DNA of 64,000 nt from G963556115 sp963678205 (GTDB lineage: Bacteria > Planctomycetota > SZUA-567), in assembly GCA_963678205.1 (NCBI GenBank), contig OY782760.1, forward strand, positions 1,984,001 through 2,048,000, read 5' to 3'. The notes under the pieces were generated by a model that was not told the DNA's origin, made no database searches, and was given only the letters and a program-made list of their open reading frames with translations. A program made the position numbers and the translations under genes. Shown piece by piece: positions 25,701 through 34,900 of this stretch (within the stretch, counting starts at the first letter, position 1; each line of letters opens with the position of its first letter).

Positions 25701-25809
25701 ACCGAAGCTTGGTGGAACAGCCGAGACATGGATTGGATATAGGCAGGAAGATGGTCCTAGATTCTTTAATTATAATATTTCAAAATTGGTTGGACAGGGA
25801 GCTGAGTAG
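22744..25809 (+). CDS. Large secreted protein, possibly glycoside-hydrolase-like; function unknown
   Basis: The 1021-residue protein has a signal peptide (hydrophobic residues about 14-32, cleavage after NYAFA). Residues about 50-240 look like a carbohydrate-binding-type beta sandwich, starting with FEQYADP and a calcium-loop-like NRDLDGNGWPDFW and ending in FAWFDDIEISSKP. Residues about 375-620 alternate helices and strands as in a TIM barrel (ARYVKSALWPDE, MRITAQIKPAKHI). HIEYWQWGKDGDQDF lies where clan-A glycosidases would have W-E-x-x-N-E, but the glutamate is absent, so activity is doubtful. The C-terminal 350 residues look all-beta. It lies between the PEGA lipoprotein and the GH3-like gene. 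Domain assignments are inference. Confidence 0.55.
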   Translation: MAITNQNTMVKTVNTSLLLLVVMLSLCSNYAFADGDRLSNVRKDAAQSFARYDFEQYADPVINRDLDGNGWPDFWEKIVDDKNKDYLARDIRIVTDSSRPSKIPGVLGSVLRIPFDGTGVAIQTKVPRVVSADMAYEITAFARTLRLEKSLVRLNAIWLNIDEKGEQTVVGRNELTVPPGQYDWTESPLSLKINTIPANTTHLVVQLNIYDNPEFIGADRDGFAWFDDIEISSKPKIYMQPTFVDYSLDGMASPLPKPIQFNIEFRGLIDNVPESETSSDGNSRKSYYRVINVYDINGRPPLARDGKPLKLNFERRKDAVSGALTTYPETISINLQRLGVYYVHVTLYGYKGKLLTERTQVVGLWMPTIKRSMGADEEAQAGGFGVVIDQVPNSILSQEGLLSNIVERTGARYVKSALWPDETDGSDVTPYISALSREFALMRRAGMRITAQIKPAKHILGNGTLLDIMKGRPSALEDFINKITKKFDAHIEYWQWGKDGDQDFSLGLSKDEIAEAAGLLTGRTSSPSQSYPVSLDVEGVKMPDVDVAYSATLFVPSTMSILNMYKQLVKLAPRYFTVFRKENNLLYPPDWLYEMAPEPEPVDETQVPQRKLEEWLSIQLDPCPRSIHDAKKERIMLNNMAKKAVMGRVLNLPRIYVDSLIDPERGLCRVDEEGHPVPMPALLGMRVLEKNLTGTEYLGSFYLRNQYGYFPNYIFGKPGGKDAVAVVWYDGRDGDEAPLDFGGGYRMEIVDLQGNTVPVPATTTFVATKTPVIITGMSRAFARTRMSVDILRTPQLLMQAAVQNQFVTMTNFFDQSISGTIELNYAARDDFEYEQNWVVQPGRIRFNLARPENREYKKMVLPYKVRPPESSPVDYGKDIGEKLVSLKVSLMGDRPEVLRLIRQTNLTGDIKGTLRRLTSVDDPNIDIIQLKVRWVPPKGTNRKTEILLRPYYRKGNNLETLMPTVSVPAYDRNDQNTPSVSIEYSIPKLGGTAETWIGYRQEDGPRFFNYNISKLVGQGAE

Positions 25810-25834
25810 TCTTTGCTCCTAGTTAGGAAGTGTT

Positions 25835-27526
25835 GTGATAAGCAAGTTTTTAAAATATTTGATGTACCTTTCTATTGCAAAAAGGTTACAAAAATTTTAT
25901 GCGTCTTTAGAGAATCCAGAAGTAGCTCAAAAAGATAGATTTAATGATATTATATCTAGAAATATAGTCACTGAGTTTGGGAAGAAATATTCATTTAGAG
26001 ACATAAAAGCTATTTCTGATTATAGAAAAGCTGTGCCAATTAAGGATTATCTTGGCTTTAAACCGTATATAGATTTGATGGTAAAAGGCAAGGAGAATAT
26101 TCTTGTAGCTGAAAAAGTGCAAATGTTTGGGGTTACAAGTGGAAGTACAGCTGCGCCAAAATTTATTCCTATAACCCGAAATTTTACTGTTGAATATCAT
26201 AATAGTCATCTTATTTGGATGTATAATATGGTTAAAAGCAGGAGCAATTCGGTGATCGGCAATATCTTTACTATGGTCAGTCCTGCTGTGGAAGGCTTAA
26301 CAGAAGGTGGAATTCCTTATGGATCAAGCAGTGGTAAGCAGTATAGGGATCAATCTATCCCAATAAGAGCGCTTCATCCAATACCGTACTCGACATTTCT
26401 TATTGATAACCTTCAGGCAAAGTACCATATAGCTCTGACTCTTGCACTTGGAAAAGATATGAGAGTCATTAATAGTGTAAATCCCTCTACTTTGGTGATG
26501 ATTGCTAAAATTCTTGCAGAGAGGGGGGATAAGATTGTTGATGATTTAGAGTCATGTAAGTTTAATAATGCCTCAGAATTTGATTTAAATTTAAAATCTG
26601 CTCTTTCAAAATATTTAAAGCCCGTTCCTGGCAAGGTTAGGTTTTTAAGGGATATTATAAAAAGAAACGGAGTCCTTACACCAAAAGATGTTTGGCCAAA
26701 TATTTGTGCAATCAACACATGGCAAGGTGGGAACGCACCGTTTTACTTGAGTAAGATTAGTACGCTCTGGGGGAGTGCACCGCAGAGATGTTTTGGTTTA
26801 AGAGCGACAGAGGGAATGTTTTCAATACCTTTAGATGATTTTACTGCATCGGCAGTTCTGGCTATTAATGGTCATTTCTTAGAGTTTGTTGAGGATGGGA
26901 ACGAAGTTAAAGAAGATTCAGAAACACTTCTTGCGCATGAACTTGAAGTAGGAAAGCGTTATAGGCTTATTATTACAACTTCCTCTGGGTTATATAGATA
27001 TGATATTGGAGATGTTGTAGAAGTGACAGGAATGAGAAGTAATACTCCAGAAATAGCGTTTCTTCATAAAGCTGGTGGGGTGCTTTCCATTACTGGTGAG
27101 AAGGTATATGAAGACCAAGTGGTTGATGTTATGTCTTTTGTTTCGAAAAAGATAGAATGTGAAATTATAGGGTTTTCTGTTACAATTGAGATAGCTGAGA
27201 AAGTAAGGTATGCGTTGATTGTTGAACTTTCACAGCAGCCACAAGATGGTTGTAAGCAGGATTTAATTGATATGTTTGACTCTGAGCTTTCAAAGCAAAA
27301 TATTGAATATCGTGATAAAAGAGCAAGCGGTAGACTTCAAAAGCCTATTTTAATAATTATTAAAATAGGTTCATATGAAAAGCATAGGGATTCATTGGTT
27401 GCTAAAGGTCGTCACGATGGACAGATAAAGCCTCCGCATATGTTAAAAGTCCTGAAAGAAGGTGAAATATCTGCTGAAACAAATGATTTTTTTAAATATG
27501 CTGAAATTGTAGGCAGGTTTGAATAA
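25835..27526 (+). CDS. GH3 family acyl-adenylating (amido synthetase-like) enzyme
   Basis: GH3 proteins adenylate a carboxylic acid and join it to an amino acid; they are best known in plant auxin and jasmonate metabolism, with bacterial members of mostly unknown role. The 563-residue product shows the family pattern: VTSGSTAAPKFIPIT (nucleotide loop, about 99-113), LRATEGMFSIPL, GLYRYDIGDVVEVTG, and LSITGEKVYEDQV, with a C-terminal lobe ending in RHDGQIKPPHM. There is no signal peptide, so it acts in the cytoplasm. The start is GTG, five bases after AGGAAG. It follows the large secreted protein by 25 bases and was probably co-transcribed with it. Confidence 0.85.
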   Translation: MISKFLKYLMYLSIAKRLQKFYASLENPEVAQKDRFNDIISRNIVTEFGKKYSFRDIKAISDYRKAVPIKDYLGFKPYIDLMVKGKENILVAEKVQMFGVTSGSTAAPKFIPITRNFTVEYHNSHLIWMYNMVKSRSNSVIGNIFTMVSPAVEGLTEGGIPYGSSSGKQYRDQSIPIRALHPIPYSTFLIDNLQAKYHIALTLALGKDMRVINSVNPSTLVMIAKILAERGDKIVDDLESCKFNNASEFDLNLKSALSKYLKPVPGKVRFLRDIIKRNGVLTPKDVWPNICAINTWQGGNAPFYLSKISTLWGSAPQRCFGLRATEGMFSIPLDDFTASAVLAINGHFLEFVEDGNEVKEDSETLLAHELEVGKRYRLIITTSSGLYRYDIGDVVEVTGMRSNTPEIAFLHKAGGVLSITGEKVYEDQVVDVMSFVSKKIECEIIGFSVTIEIAEKVRYALIVELSQQPQDGCKQDLIDMFDSELSKQNIEYRDKRASGRLQKPILIIIKIGSYEKHRDSLVAKGRHDGQIKPPHMLKVLKEGEISAETNDFFKYAEIVGRFE

Positions 27527-27560
27527 ATTGGTTTGTTATTGAGATTATTTTGGTAAATTG

Positions 27561-27605
27561 TAGAATTATCTCTAGTTTTTAATAGAGATAATTCTATGTG
27601 TTGTT
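27561..27605 (+). terminator. Hairpin after the GH3-like gene
   Basis: TAGAATTATCTCTA and TAGAGATAATTCTA pair perfectly (14 pairs) around an 8-base loop. The following TGTGTTGTTATT is only moderately T-rich, so it may be a weak terminator or an mRNA-stabilising hairpin. Confidence 0.55.
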
Positions 27606-27667
27606 ATTATTGATAAGTGAATTCGATAGTTAATAAACCCCAATATTTGAGTTGGAGATAATTTGAT

Positions 27668-28888
27668 ATGAATGAAGAGATAAAAAATCAGGCAGAGACC
27701 AAGACTGAAGTTGAAAATGATCTTGTTGTAACCAAAAAAAATAACGCTGTATTTGGTGTTGGCGGAGTAGGTTCGCTTGCATTAGTGGGACTTGTTCTTA
27801 TTGTTGTTCTAACTGTTTTAATTGTAAGGAGTCAGAATAATAAAGAAGATATATTATCTTTTGCTCCAGCAGATTCATTTTATGCTTTTGAGGTTGAAAA
27901 TATTGAAGGTGCTGCAGATGTGCTAGCGGGAGCACCTGTGTGGCGAAAAAACGAACTGACTAAAGATGGTATTATCTTTGAGTTTTCAAAAATGTTGGGA
28001 GCTGATAGTAATATTATAGAGAAGTTTGTAGGTAATATTACAAGCGTGACCTTTATTGAATCATTTGTTAATAAATCTCCTCAGAAAATGCTTGTTTTCA
28101 AGGTTGGCAATGGCTGGGATATTGAACGTTATTATAAAAGAGAGTACAGTAAGGTTTCAGCACCGGTTAAGTTTGCTTCAAGTATGCGTGGGTTGGAGAT
28201 TACTCGCCCAGACAAAAGTGTATTTTATTTGAAAAAGGTTGCAAATTTTGTACTGCTTTCTGAGAGTAAAGATCTGATTTTAAGGTCTCTTTCTGCATTT
28301 AAGGAGGATGAATTATCCCTAGCGCAGTGTAATGTGAGATTTGGTGATGGCGAAGATGGAATGCCTAGGATAAGGCTATATGTTGCAATAAATTCATTCG
28401 TTATAAATTATCCAGAGTACAAGGGGCTTATTCCTCAAAAAATGAATAATGCGATTGCTGGAGATTCTGCTTTTTTGTATGAGGCGACACTGAATGCTAC
28501 TGGTTTTGTGGCTGAGGGTAAGTTTATAAAGAATGAAGCTGCGGGGTATGCAAGTGGAGTCAATGCTGCAAATAAAAATAGCAGAGGATTTTTCGGGACA
28601 ATATTTAGGGTAATATTTATTACTATTCTGGTTCTTATTGCTATTCCCGTATTATTTGTCGCATTTACGCTTTTGCTCGCTCTTTACTTCTTTATTCGTG
28701 CTTGGTGGAAGGGTGAACTTGTACCTATTGACCCTCCTTTAAAAGATCTTTCAAATAATTTGAAGGAAGACCTTGGGTTGACCAAGGTAAAAGAAGAGGC
28801 CGCTACTGCTGCTGCAGATCAGGAAGCGAGAGATTCTGTTAATGATAATGCAACTAACTCTTCTGAGAATAATGAAGAAAAGCGGTAA
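27668..28888 (+). CDS. Unknown membrane protein with two hydrophobic regions
   Basis: I do not recognise this 406-residue protein. Residues 1-29 are charged and cytoplasmic-like; 31-52 form a membrane helix (VGSLALVGLVLIVVLTVLIV). Residues 60-295 form a soluble domain, probably outside the membrane, resembling in style the poorly described DUF3352-like domains (FAPADSFYAFEVENIEGAADV). A second hydrophobic stretch at about 305-345 (FRVIFITILVLIAIPVLFV) is followed by a charged, Ala/Glu/Asn-rich tail. GGAG precedes the ATG. It lies between a hairpin and a good terminator, so may be a single gene. Confidence 0.6.
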   Translation: MNEEIKNQAETKTEVENDLVVTKKNNAVFGVGGVGSLALVGLVLIVVLTVLIVRSQNNKEDILSFAPADSFYAFEVENIEGAADVLAGAPVWRKNELTKDGIIFEFSKMLGADSNIIEKFVGNITSVTFIESFVNKSPQKMLVFKVGNGWDIERYYKREYSKVSAPVKFASSMRGLEITRPDKSVFYLKKVANFVLLSESKDLILRSLSAFKEDELSLAQCNVRFGDGEDGMPRIRLYVAINSFVINYPEYKGLIPQKMNNAIAGDSAFLYEATLNATGFVAEGKFIKNEAAGYASGVNAANKNSRGFFGTIFRVIFITILVLIAIPVLFVAFTLLLALYFFIRAWWKGELVPIDPPLKDLSNNLKEDLGLTKVKEEAATAAADQEARDSVNDNATNSSENNEEKR

Positions 28889-28949
28889 GAATTGAAATAG
28901 AAAAGTTATTGTTTGGCTTGCTATTTATTTATTTTTTTGTAAAATATTG

Positions 28950-28985
28950 TACCCGGTCGTTTGTGATCGGGTATTTTTATTTTAA
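28950..28985 (+). terminator. Intrinsic terminator before der
   Basis: TACCCGGTC and GATCGGGTA form a 9-pair stem (one G-U) around a 6-base loop, followed by TTTTTATTTT. Confidence 0.8.
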
Positions 28986-29070
28986 GTGGTTTGTATTATA
29001 TTTGTGAGAGGTTCTGCACATTTCTGGTATAATGCAAGCAACCACACAATGATGGAGGAAATGTGTAATT

Positions 29071-30420
29071 ATGGGTTATTTATCTGTAGCAATCGTTGGT
29101 AGGCCTAATGTAGGAAAATCAACACTATTTAACAGATTGGTAGGAAGTCGAATTGCAATTGAAGCACCAGTTGCTGGTGTAACAAGAGATAGAGTTCTAT
29201 ATCCTTTGACAATAGAGGATAGAACATTTGATCTGATTGATACTGGTGGTATTGGTATTGTTGATAAACAAAAGCTTGAGGAGTCTGTTGAGCTTCAGAT
29301 TGATGTTGCTATTCGTGAAGCATCGCTTATTCTGTTTTTGGTTGATTCGCGTGAGGGGATTGTACCACTTGATATTGATGTCGCGAATAGGCTTAGAAGG
29401 GCGTCTGGAAGAGTATTACTGGTTGCAACCAAGGCAGATACTGATCGCATCGAAGTAAATACACCTAGTTTTCATTCACTGGGATTTGGTGATGTGCTCC
29501 CTGTAAGCGCTAAAGAAAATCGAAATATTGATGATCTTGAAGAAGCTATTATTGATAGGCTTCCTGAAGCGGAAGAGTTTGAAGAGCCTTTGAGTGGTAC
29601 AGATCTATTAAAAATAGCTTTTGTTGGTAAAAGGAATGTTGGAAAATCTTCTATAGTAAATCATATTTGCGGTGCAGATCGTGTAATTGTTTCTGATGTT
29701 CCTGGTACGACTAGAGATTCTGTCGATGTTATCGTTGAGCGTGATGGGGAGAAGTTTGTGGCAATTGATACTGCTGGACTTCGTAAACGTGGTAAAATGG
29801 ATGATATGATGGAATTCTATGGTCATATGAGATCTGAGAGAGCTTTGAGAAGAGCAGATGTTATTATTCTCATGATTGATGCAACTGAGGAAGTAAGTAA
29901 AGTTGAAAAAAGAATTGGTTCAATCATTATTGAGTATAAGAAGCCATGTCTGCTTGCTCTTAATAAATGGGATTTAGTAAAGGAAGAGAAGCCTGATATA
30001 AGCCTTACTGATTTTCAGGATTATATTGCTGAAAATCTACCAGGTCTTTATTTCTGTAGAATGGCTGGGATTTCTGCTAAAACTGGCGAAAATGTGTGGC
30101 CACTTGTTGCTGCGGCTCGTGAGTTATACGAACAGGGCGCTCAGGAAGTGCGTACTGCGCAGGTTAATTCTGCTCTTGCTAATGCTTATAAAAAGCGCAG
30201 ACCTAAACCATATATGGGTAAAATAGGTAAAATTTATTATGGTACACAGGTAGGGGTATGCCCTCCGACATTCCTCCTGTTCTGTAATAACCCACTAGCA
30301 TTTGACGATAACTATAAGCGTTACCTTGAACATCAGATGCGTGATGAATTAGGATTCTCTGAGGTGCCTCTAAGGATTGTATTTAAATCACAGAAAGAGG
30401 TAGGGCGTTACGACGATTAA
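29071..30420 (+). CDS. der: Ribosome assembly GTPase Der (EngA)
   Basis: Der is an essential GTPase that acts in maturation of the large ribosomal subunit. The 449-residue protein has the diagnostic pair of GTPase domains: the first with GRPNVGKST near residue 10 and DTGGIG, the second with GKRNVGKSS near 187, DTAGLRKRG and NKWD. A C-terminal KH-like domain follows from about 350 (YKKRRPKPYMGKIGKIYYGT). GGAGG lies upstream of the ATG. A TATAAT at 29028-29033 could be its -10 element, but no clear -35 goes with it. The SDR and folE genes follow closely. Confidence 0.96.
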   Translation: MGYLSVAIVGRPNVGKSTLFNRLVGSRIAIEAPVAGVTRDRVLYPLTIEDRTFDLIDTGGIGIVDKQKLEESVELQIDVAIREASLILFLVDSREGIVPLDIDVANRLRRASGRVLLVATKADTDRIEVNTPSFHSLGFGDVLPVSAKENRNIDDLEEAIIDRLPEAEEFEEPLSGTDLLKIAFVGKRNVGKSSIVNHICGADRVIVSDVPGTTRDSVDVIVERDGEKFVAIDTAGLRKRGKMDDMMEFYGHMRSERALRRADVIILMIDATEEVSKVEKRIGSIIIEYKKPCLLALNKWDLVKEEKPDISLTDFQDYIAENLPGLYFCRMAGISAKTGENVWPLVAAARELYEQGAQEVRTAQVNSALANAYKKRRPKPYMGKIGKIYYGTQVGVCPPTFLLFCNNPLAFDDNYKRYLEHQMRDELGFSEVPLRIVFKSQKEVGRYDD

Positions 30421-30441
30421 GATTTGTATACGGGGTATTCT

Positions 30442-31194
30442 ATGAAGAGGTATTCTGAGAGTTTTAAAGGGCGTACGGCTCTGGTAACAGGTGGAGCAAG
30501 AAGAATAGGTAGAGCTATTGCTCTTGAACTTTCGCAGCTTGGGGTGGATGTTGTTATTCATTATTCTAAGAGCAAAGATGATGCGGAAGATACTGTTCAG
30601 AAAATTAGAGCCAACGGAGTAAAAGGGTACGCACTCCAAAGTGATATGAATAATTTTGAAGAATCAGAAGGGCTTTTATACAGATCAGTAAAACTGCTTG
30701 GTCCTATTGATTTTCTAATTAATAATGCTTCAAATTATTTTGAGTCTACTCTTGAAACAATTACTCCAAAAAATTTACAAGATAGCATGTCAGTAAATAC
30801 GTTTTCTCCGCTTCTTATTTCAAGGGCGTTTGCACGTCAGGGAATTAAGTCTGTGATTGTAAATCTTTTAGATACCAGAATTTATAGCTATGACCGTGAG
30901 CATGTAGCATATAGTTTGAGTAAAAAGTCATTATTTGCTTTGACAAAAATGCTTGCTTACGAATACTCTCCTCATTTGAGAGTGAATGCGGTTGCTCCCG
31001 GAATTATTCTACCACCAGAAGGACAGGGTGTTGAATGGCTTGAGAGATTCAAGCACACCAATCCACTTGGAAGTTATGGCAGCGTTGAAGATGTGACGGA
31101 TGCTGTGTTATTTCTCCTTGCAAGTGAGTTTATCACTGGTGAGGTGTTGAGAGTTGATGGCGGGAGACATTTAAAAAATAATTTTTATGGGTAA
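30442..31194 (+). CDS. Pteridine reductase-like short-chain dehydrogenase (PTR1/FolM type)
   Basis: The 250-residue Rossmann enzyme starts with VTGGARRIGRAIALELSQLG; the arginine in TGxxxRxG marks NADPH-dependent pteridine reductases. The catalytic serine of ordinary SDRs is replaced by aspartate in NLLDTRIYS, exactly 13 residues before the tyrosine of AYSLSKKSL, as in Leishmania PTR1 (Asp-Tyr-Lys). It probably reduces dihydropterins or dihydrofolate. The next gene, folE, makes the pterin precursor and starts right after its stop, strongly supporting a pterin role. ATG 30442 was chosen, with GGGG upstream, over TTG 30424. Confidence 0.82.
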   Translation: MKRYSESFKGRTALVTGGARRIGRAIALELSQLGVDVVIHYSKSKDDAEDTVQKIRANGVKGYALQSDMNNFEESEGLLYRSVKLLGPIDFLINNASNYFESTLETITPKNLQDSMSVNTFSPLLISRAFARQGIKSVIVNLLDTRIYSYDREHVAYSLSKKSLFALTKMLAYEYSPHLRVNAVAPGIILPPEGQGVEWLERFKHTNPLGSYGSVEDVTDAVLFLLASEFITGEVLRVDGGRHLKNNFYG

Positions 31195-31209
31195 GTGTGG
31201 ATAGATATT

Positions 31210-31779
31210 ATGAACAAAAATAGAGTTGAAGAGTTGATTAAAGAATTAATTATTGAGATTGGTGAAGATCCCGATCGTGAAGGTCTTATTGATACTCCTA
31301 AAAGAGTGGCAAAGTCTTTTGAGTTTCTGACGGAAGGATACCGACTATCGATAAAAGATGTAATAAATAATGCGGTATTTACTACAGATACCGACAATAT
31401 GGTAATAAGTAGAGATATTGAAATTTACAGTATGTGTGAGCACCATATGCTACCATTTTATGGAAAATGTCATATCGGCTATACTACTAAGAAAAAGTTA
31501 ATAGGGGTCAGTAAGTTAGCACGTATTGTTGATACTTTTTCCAGGAGGCTTCAAATTCAGGAAAGGTTGACTTGTCAAATAGCCAATGCTATAAAGGATG
31601 AGATTGACGCTGATGGGGTAGGAGTTGTTATGGAGTGTCGTCATCTATGTATGATGATGCGCGGTGTGCAGAAGCAGAATTCAGTAATGACAACTTCAGA
31701 AGTTCTTGGCTCATTTAGAAAAAATTCCAATACTAGAGCGGAATTTATGAATCTGATTACGAGGAATAATAGTTTTTAG
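31210..31779 (+). CDS. folE: GTP cyclohydrolase I
   Basis: FolE converts GTP to 7,8-dihydroneopterin triphosphate, the first step to folate and other pterins. The 189-residue protein has the usual size and motifs: PKRVAKSFEFLTEGY, the zinc ligands in MCEHHMLPFYGKC and RHLCMMMRG, and GVSKLARIVDTFSRRLQIQERL. I prefer ATG 31210, which has GTGGA upstream; a GTG at 31195 abutting the previous stop would add five residues. It is co-transcribed with the pteridine-reductase-like SDR and ends at a strong terminator. Confidence 0.95.
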   Translation: MNKNRVEELIKELIIEIGEDPDREGLIDTPKRVAKSFEFLTEGYRLSIKDVINNAVFTTDTDNMVISRDIEIYSMCEHHMLPFYGKCHIGYTTKKKLIGVSKLARIVDTFSRRLQIQERLTCQIANAIKDEIDADGVGVVMECRHLCMMMRGVQKQNSVMTTSEVLGSFRKNSNTRAEFMNLITRNNSF

Positions 31780-31804
31780 TCAGCAGAATCTTTGTGTATT
31801 TTAT

Positions 31805-31840
31805 ATAAAGCTTATACCTAGGGTATAAGCTTTATTTTAT
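31805..31840 (+). terminator. Intrinsic terminator after folE
   Basis: ATAAAGCTTATACC and GGTATAAGCTTTAT pair perfectly (14 pairs) around a 3-base loop, followed by TTTAT. Confidence 0.75.
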
Positions 31841-31851
31841 AGGGGTATATG

Positions 31852-31880
31852 TTTGTATTGAACCTTGCAATTTGTATAAT
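31852..31880 (+). promoter_or_regulatory. Candidate promoter of recCBD
   Basis: TTTGTA (31852-31857), a 17-base spacer and TATAAT (31875-31880). It lies 36 bases before the recC ATG. Confidence 0.5.
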
Positions 31881-31915
31881 TTCTATGGTTGTTTTTTTAT
31901 ATAGGATAATATATT

Positions 31916-34900
31916 ATGGCGTTCAAATTAATATCATCTGAAACTCTTGATGTGTTGGCTGGCGAGCTTTCTGCTAATCTATATTCTGGAGTTAGCAGTG
32001 TACTTGATATGCCGAAAATAATTATTCAAAGTGCTGGGATGCAACGTTGGCTTTCACTGTGCATAGCTGATAAACTTGGAATTACTGCTGGGGTGGAGTT
32101 TTATTTTTTAAATGGTTTTTTTCAGGATGTTATTGTTTCTTCATATGCAAGTGCCCAGACAGAAAAATTTGGCTCTTTATCTTCTGAACATTTAAAGTGG
32201 CTGATATTCTCTGTCTTGGGTGAAATTCATACTGAAAAAATATTCAGCGTTCTGCATAACTACATTCAAGGAGATATGTTAAAACAGTTACAGCTTGCTC
32301 ATAAGCTTGCTGAACTTTATGATAAGTATACTCTTTATAGGGCTGATTGGTTGCTGTCCTGGGAAGAATATGGAGCAGAGGGATATAATGGTGAGTATAA
32401 AGATGGTATCTGGCTTGCTGAGCTTTGGAAGATAATCAAAACTAAAACAGAGTTGTCAAGTGTTGCAGAGCTATCTGCCAAGTGTATTGACTGGCTGGCT
32501 TCTACTGATTCATTTTATTCTCCTCCAGTCCACCTATTTGGTGTGTCTAGTATGCCTCCATTATATCTGCAGGTTTTGAATGAAGCATCTAGACATATGG
32601 ATGTCTATTTATATTATCTTGAAGTTTCTCATGAATATTGGGGTTTGGTTCGTTCAGAAAAAGAATTACTTCGCAAGGCTGGCAGTAATTATGAAGAGGG
32701 TAACTCATTGCTCGCAACTTTCGGAGATAGAAATAAAGATTTTTTGAATTTATTGACAAATTATGCTGCGGATAGTGGTTTTGTTGAGTATGAAAATGAG
32801 GTGCATGGTAGTCACAACGATGTAACTGATTGTCAGTTGCCGTTAATGAGCCGTTTACAGGCTGGAGTGAGATTTATGACACAGCCGGTAAAGAAGAGTG
32901 TTGTGGCAATTGCTGACACCAGTGTGCAGTTTCATTCATGTTGTGGAAGAATGAGGCAGGTTCAGGCTCTTTATCAGTCATTACTTGATTGTTTTAATGC
33001 TGACGACTCACTAAAGCCTAAAGATATTTTGGTACTTACTCCAGTTATAAAGGATTTTATACCATATATAAGGGCGGTGTTTGGAAGTGTTTCAAGGGAT
33101 TCAAATAAATATATACCATTTACAATAAGTGATCGCGCGGTTATTGATGATAATAAGATTTGCCGAGGTCTTCTGGGTATACTGCGCCTTTTTTCTGGGC
33201 GTTTCAAAGTTTCCGAGGTTTGGAATGTATATTCGAACCCTATTTTTTTTGAAAGTAATGGAGGACAGATTGAAGAACTTGATGATGTTTGCTATTGGAT
33301 CAATAAACTTCAGACTCACTGGGGAATAGATGGTAAACATAAGAAGAGTATAAATGGTATAATTGATAATGAATGTACGTGGAAAGAAGCAGAAGAAAGG
33401 CTTCTTCTTGGATACGCTACAGGAAACCAGGATAAACTCTTTTTCCTTCAAAATGGACAGAAATTATTGGGAGTGGATGTCTCTAATAGTATTGATGCCT
33501 TGGAGCACTGGCTCAAATTTTTAGCAAGGATCTTTGATTTTAAAAGACGTTTTAGTAGAGTTTCAAAAGCTGTAGAGTGGATTGATTTTACAAGAAGTAT
33601 TCTTGATGTCTTTTACTCACAGGCAGGAAGCTTGAGGCAGGATATTCTGTTTACTCTAGATGAGCTTGAGCAGGTGTTTGTTGATGTAGAAATGAGCCTA
33701 GATGACTTGTCTTTTGACGTCTACTTTACTGAGTTTTCTTCTGCGCTTGAGTGTGTGACATCAGGGGCTGGTTTTATAATGGGAGGGGTAACATTCTGTC
33801 AGTTTCAGCCAATGAGAAATATCCCGGGAAAAATTATATGTATGCTTGGTATGGATGAAGGAGCATTCCCAAGAATTATCAAGCCAGTAACCTTTGATAT
33901 TGCCGCAAAGCAAAGGAGACTCTGTGATCCTTCTTTGAAATTTGATGATCAAGGGGTATTTCTTGAAACCCTTCTCTCTGTATCTGAGAAATTACTTATA
34001 TTCTACTCTGGGCGCGGGGTAAAAAAAGGTGAGGAACTAGCTCCTGCCGCACCTATTGAGCTGCTACGTGATTATATTGGGCGGTATTATCTTGACGCTG
34101 ATGGCGGTAATGACATTCTTGGACAACTTACTGTATCTCATCCTTTGCAGAGTTTTTCAAATAAGTATTTTGGATCCGAGTGTAGTGTTAATTTGATTAG
34201 TTACTCTATGGAAGACTATCAGGTTGCTCAGAAGATACTTTCTAAAGACAGAATAAGCTATAAAGAATTAATTACTGCTCAGAATAGTGAGATTGCTGAA
34301 TCAATAATAGCTCAACCTATTCTCTCTCTAGCGGAGCTTATTAAATTTTATCAGTCTCCATGCAGATATTATCTTCAGCAAGAATGCAATATATATTTCG
34401 AGCCTATGGATGAAGTTTTACCGGAAGATGCGGAGAGACTGTCAACTGATAGAGGCTACAAATTGCATGATATTAAAAATTATATATTACATAAAAGAAT
34501 TAGTGGAGTGCAGAAAGATGAAATATTTAACATTGTTGAAGCTATTCGGGTTCTTCCTATTGGCAGGCTTGGCTCTGATGCATTTGAAATAATTTATAAG
34601 GAAACAGAGGCGCTGGTGGATGTTTTATCTGGTATTGTTTGTTTAAATTCTAATGACCTGGTTGGTAATCTTACTGTCCCTGTATGTGATGATTCAAAGG
34701 ACGTTTTAGGTGAAGTTAAGTTTGAGTATACACTCGACGCTTTGAATGATTTAAATGGAATCAACGTCAATATAATCTATTCTTTTTCTAGCGGTATTTC
34801 ATGGAGAAATTTAATTTCAGTATGGATTAAACATTTAGTGTATTCAGTCGTTTTAAATGAGAGCGAATATTTTGAGAGTCATTTGTATAATAGTACTGGG

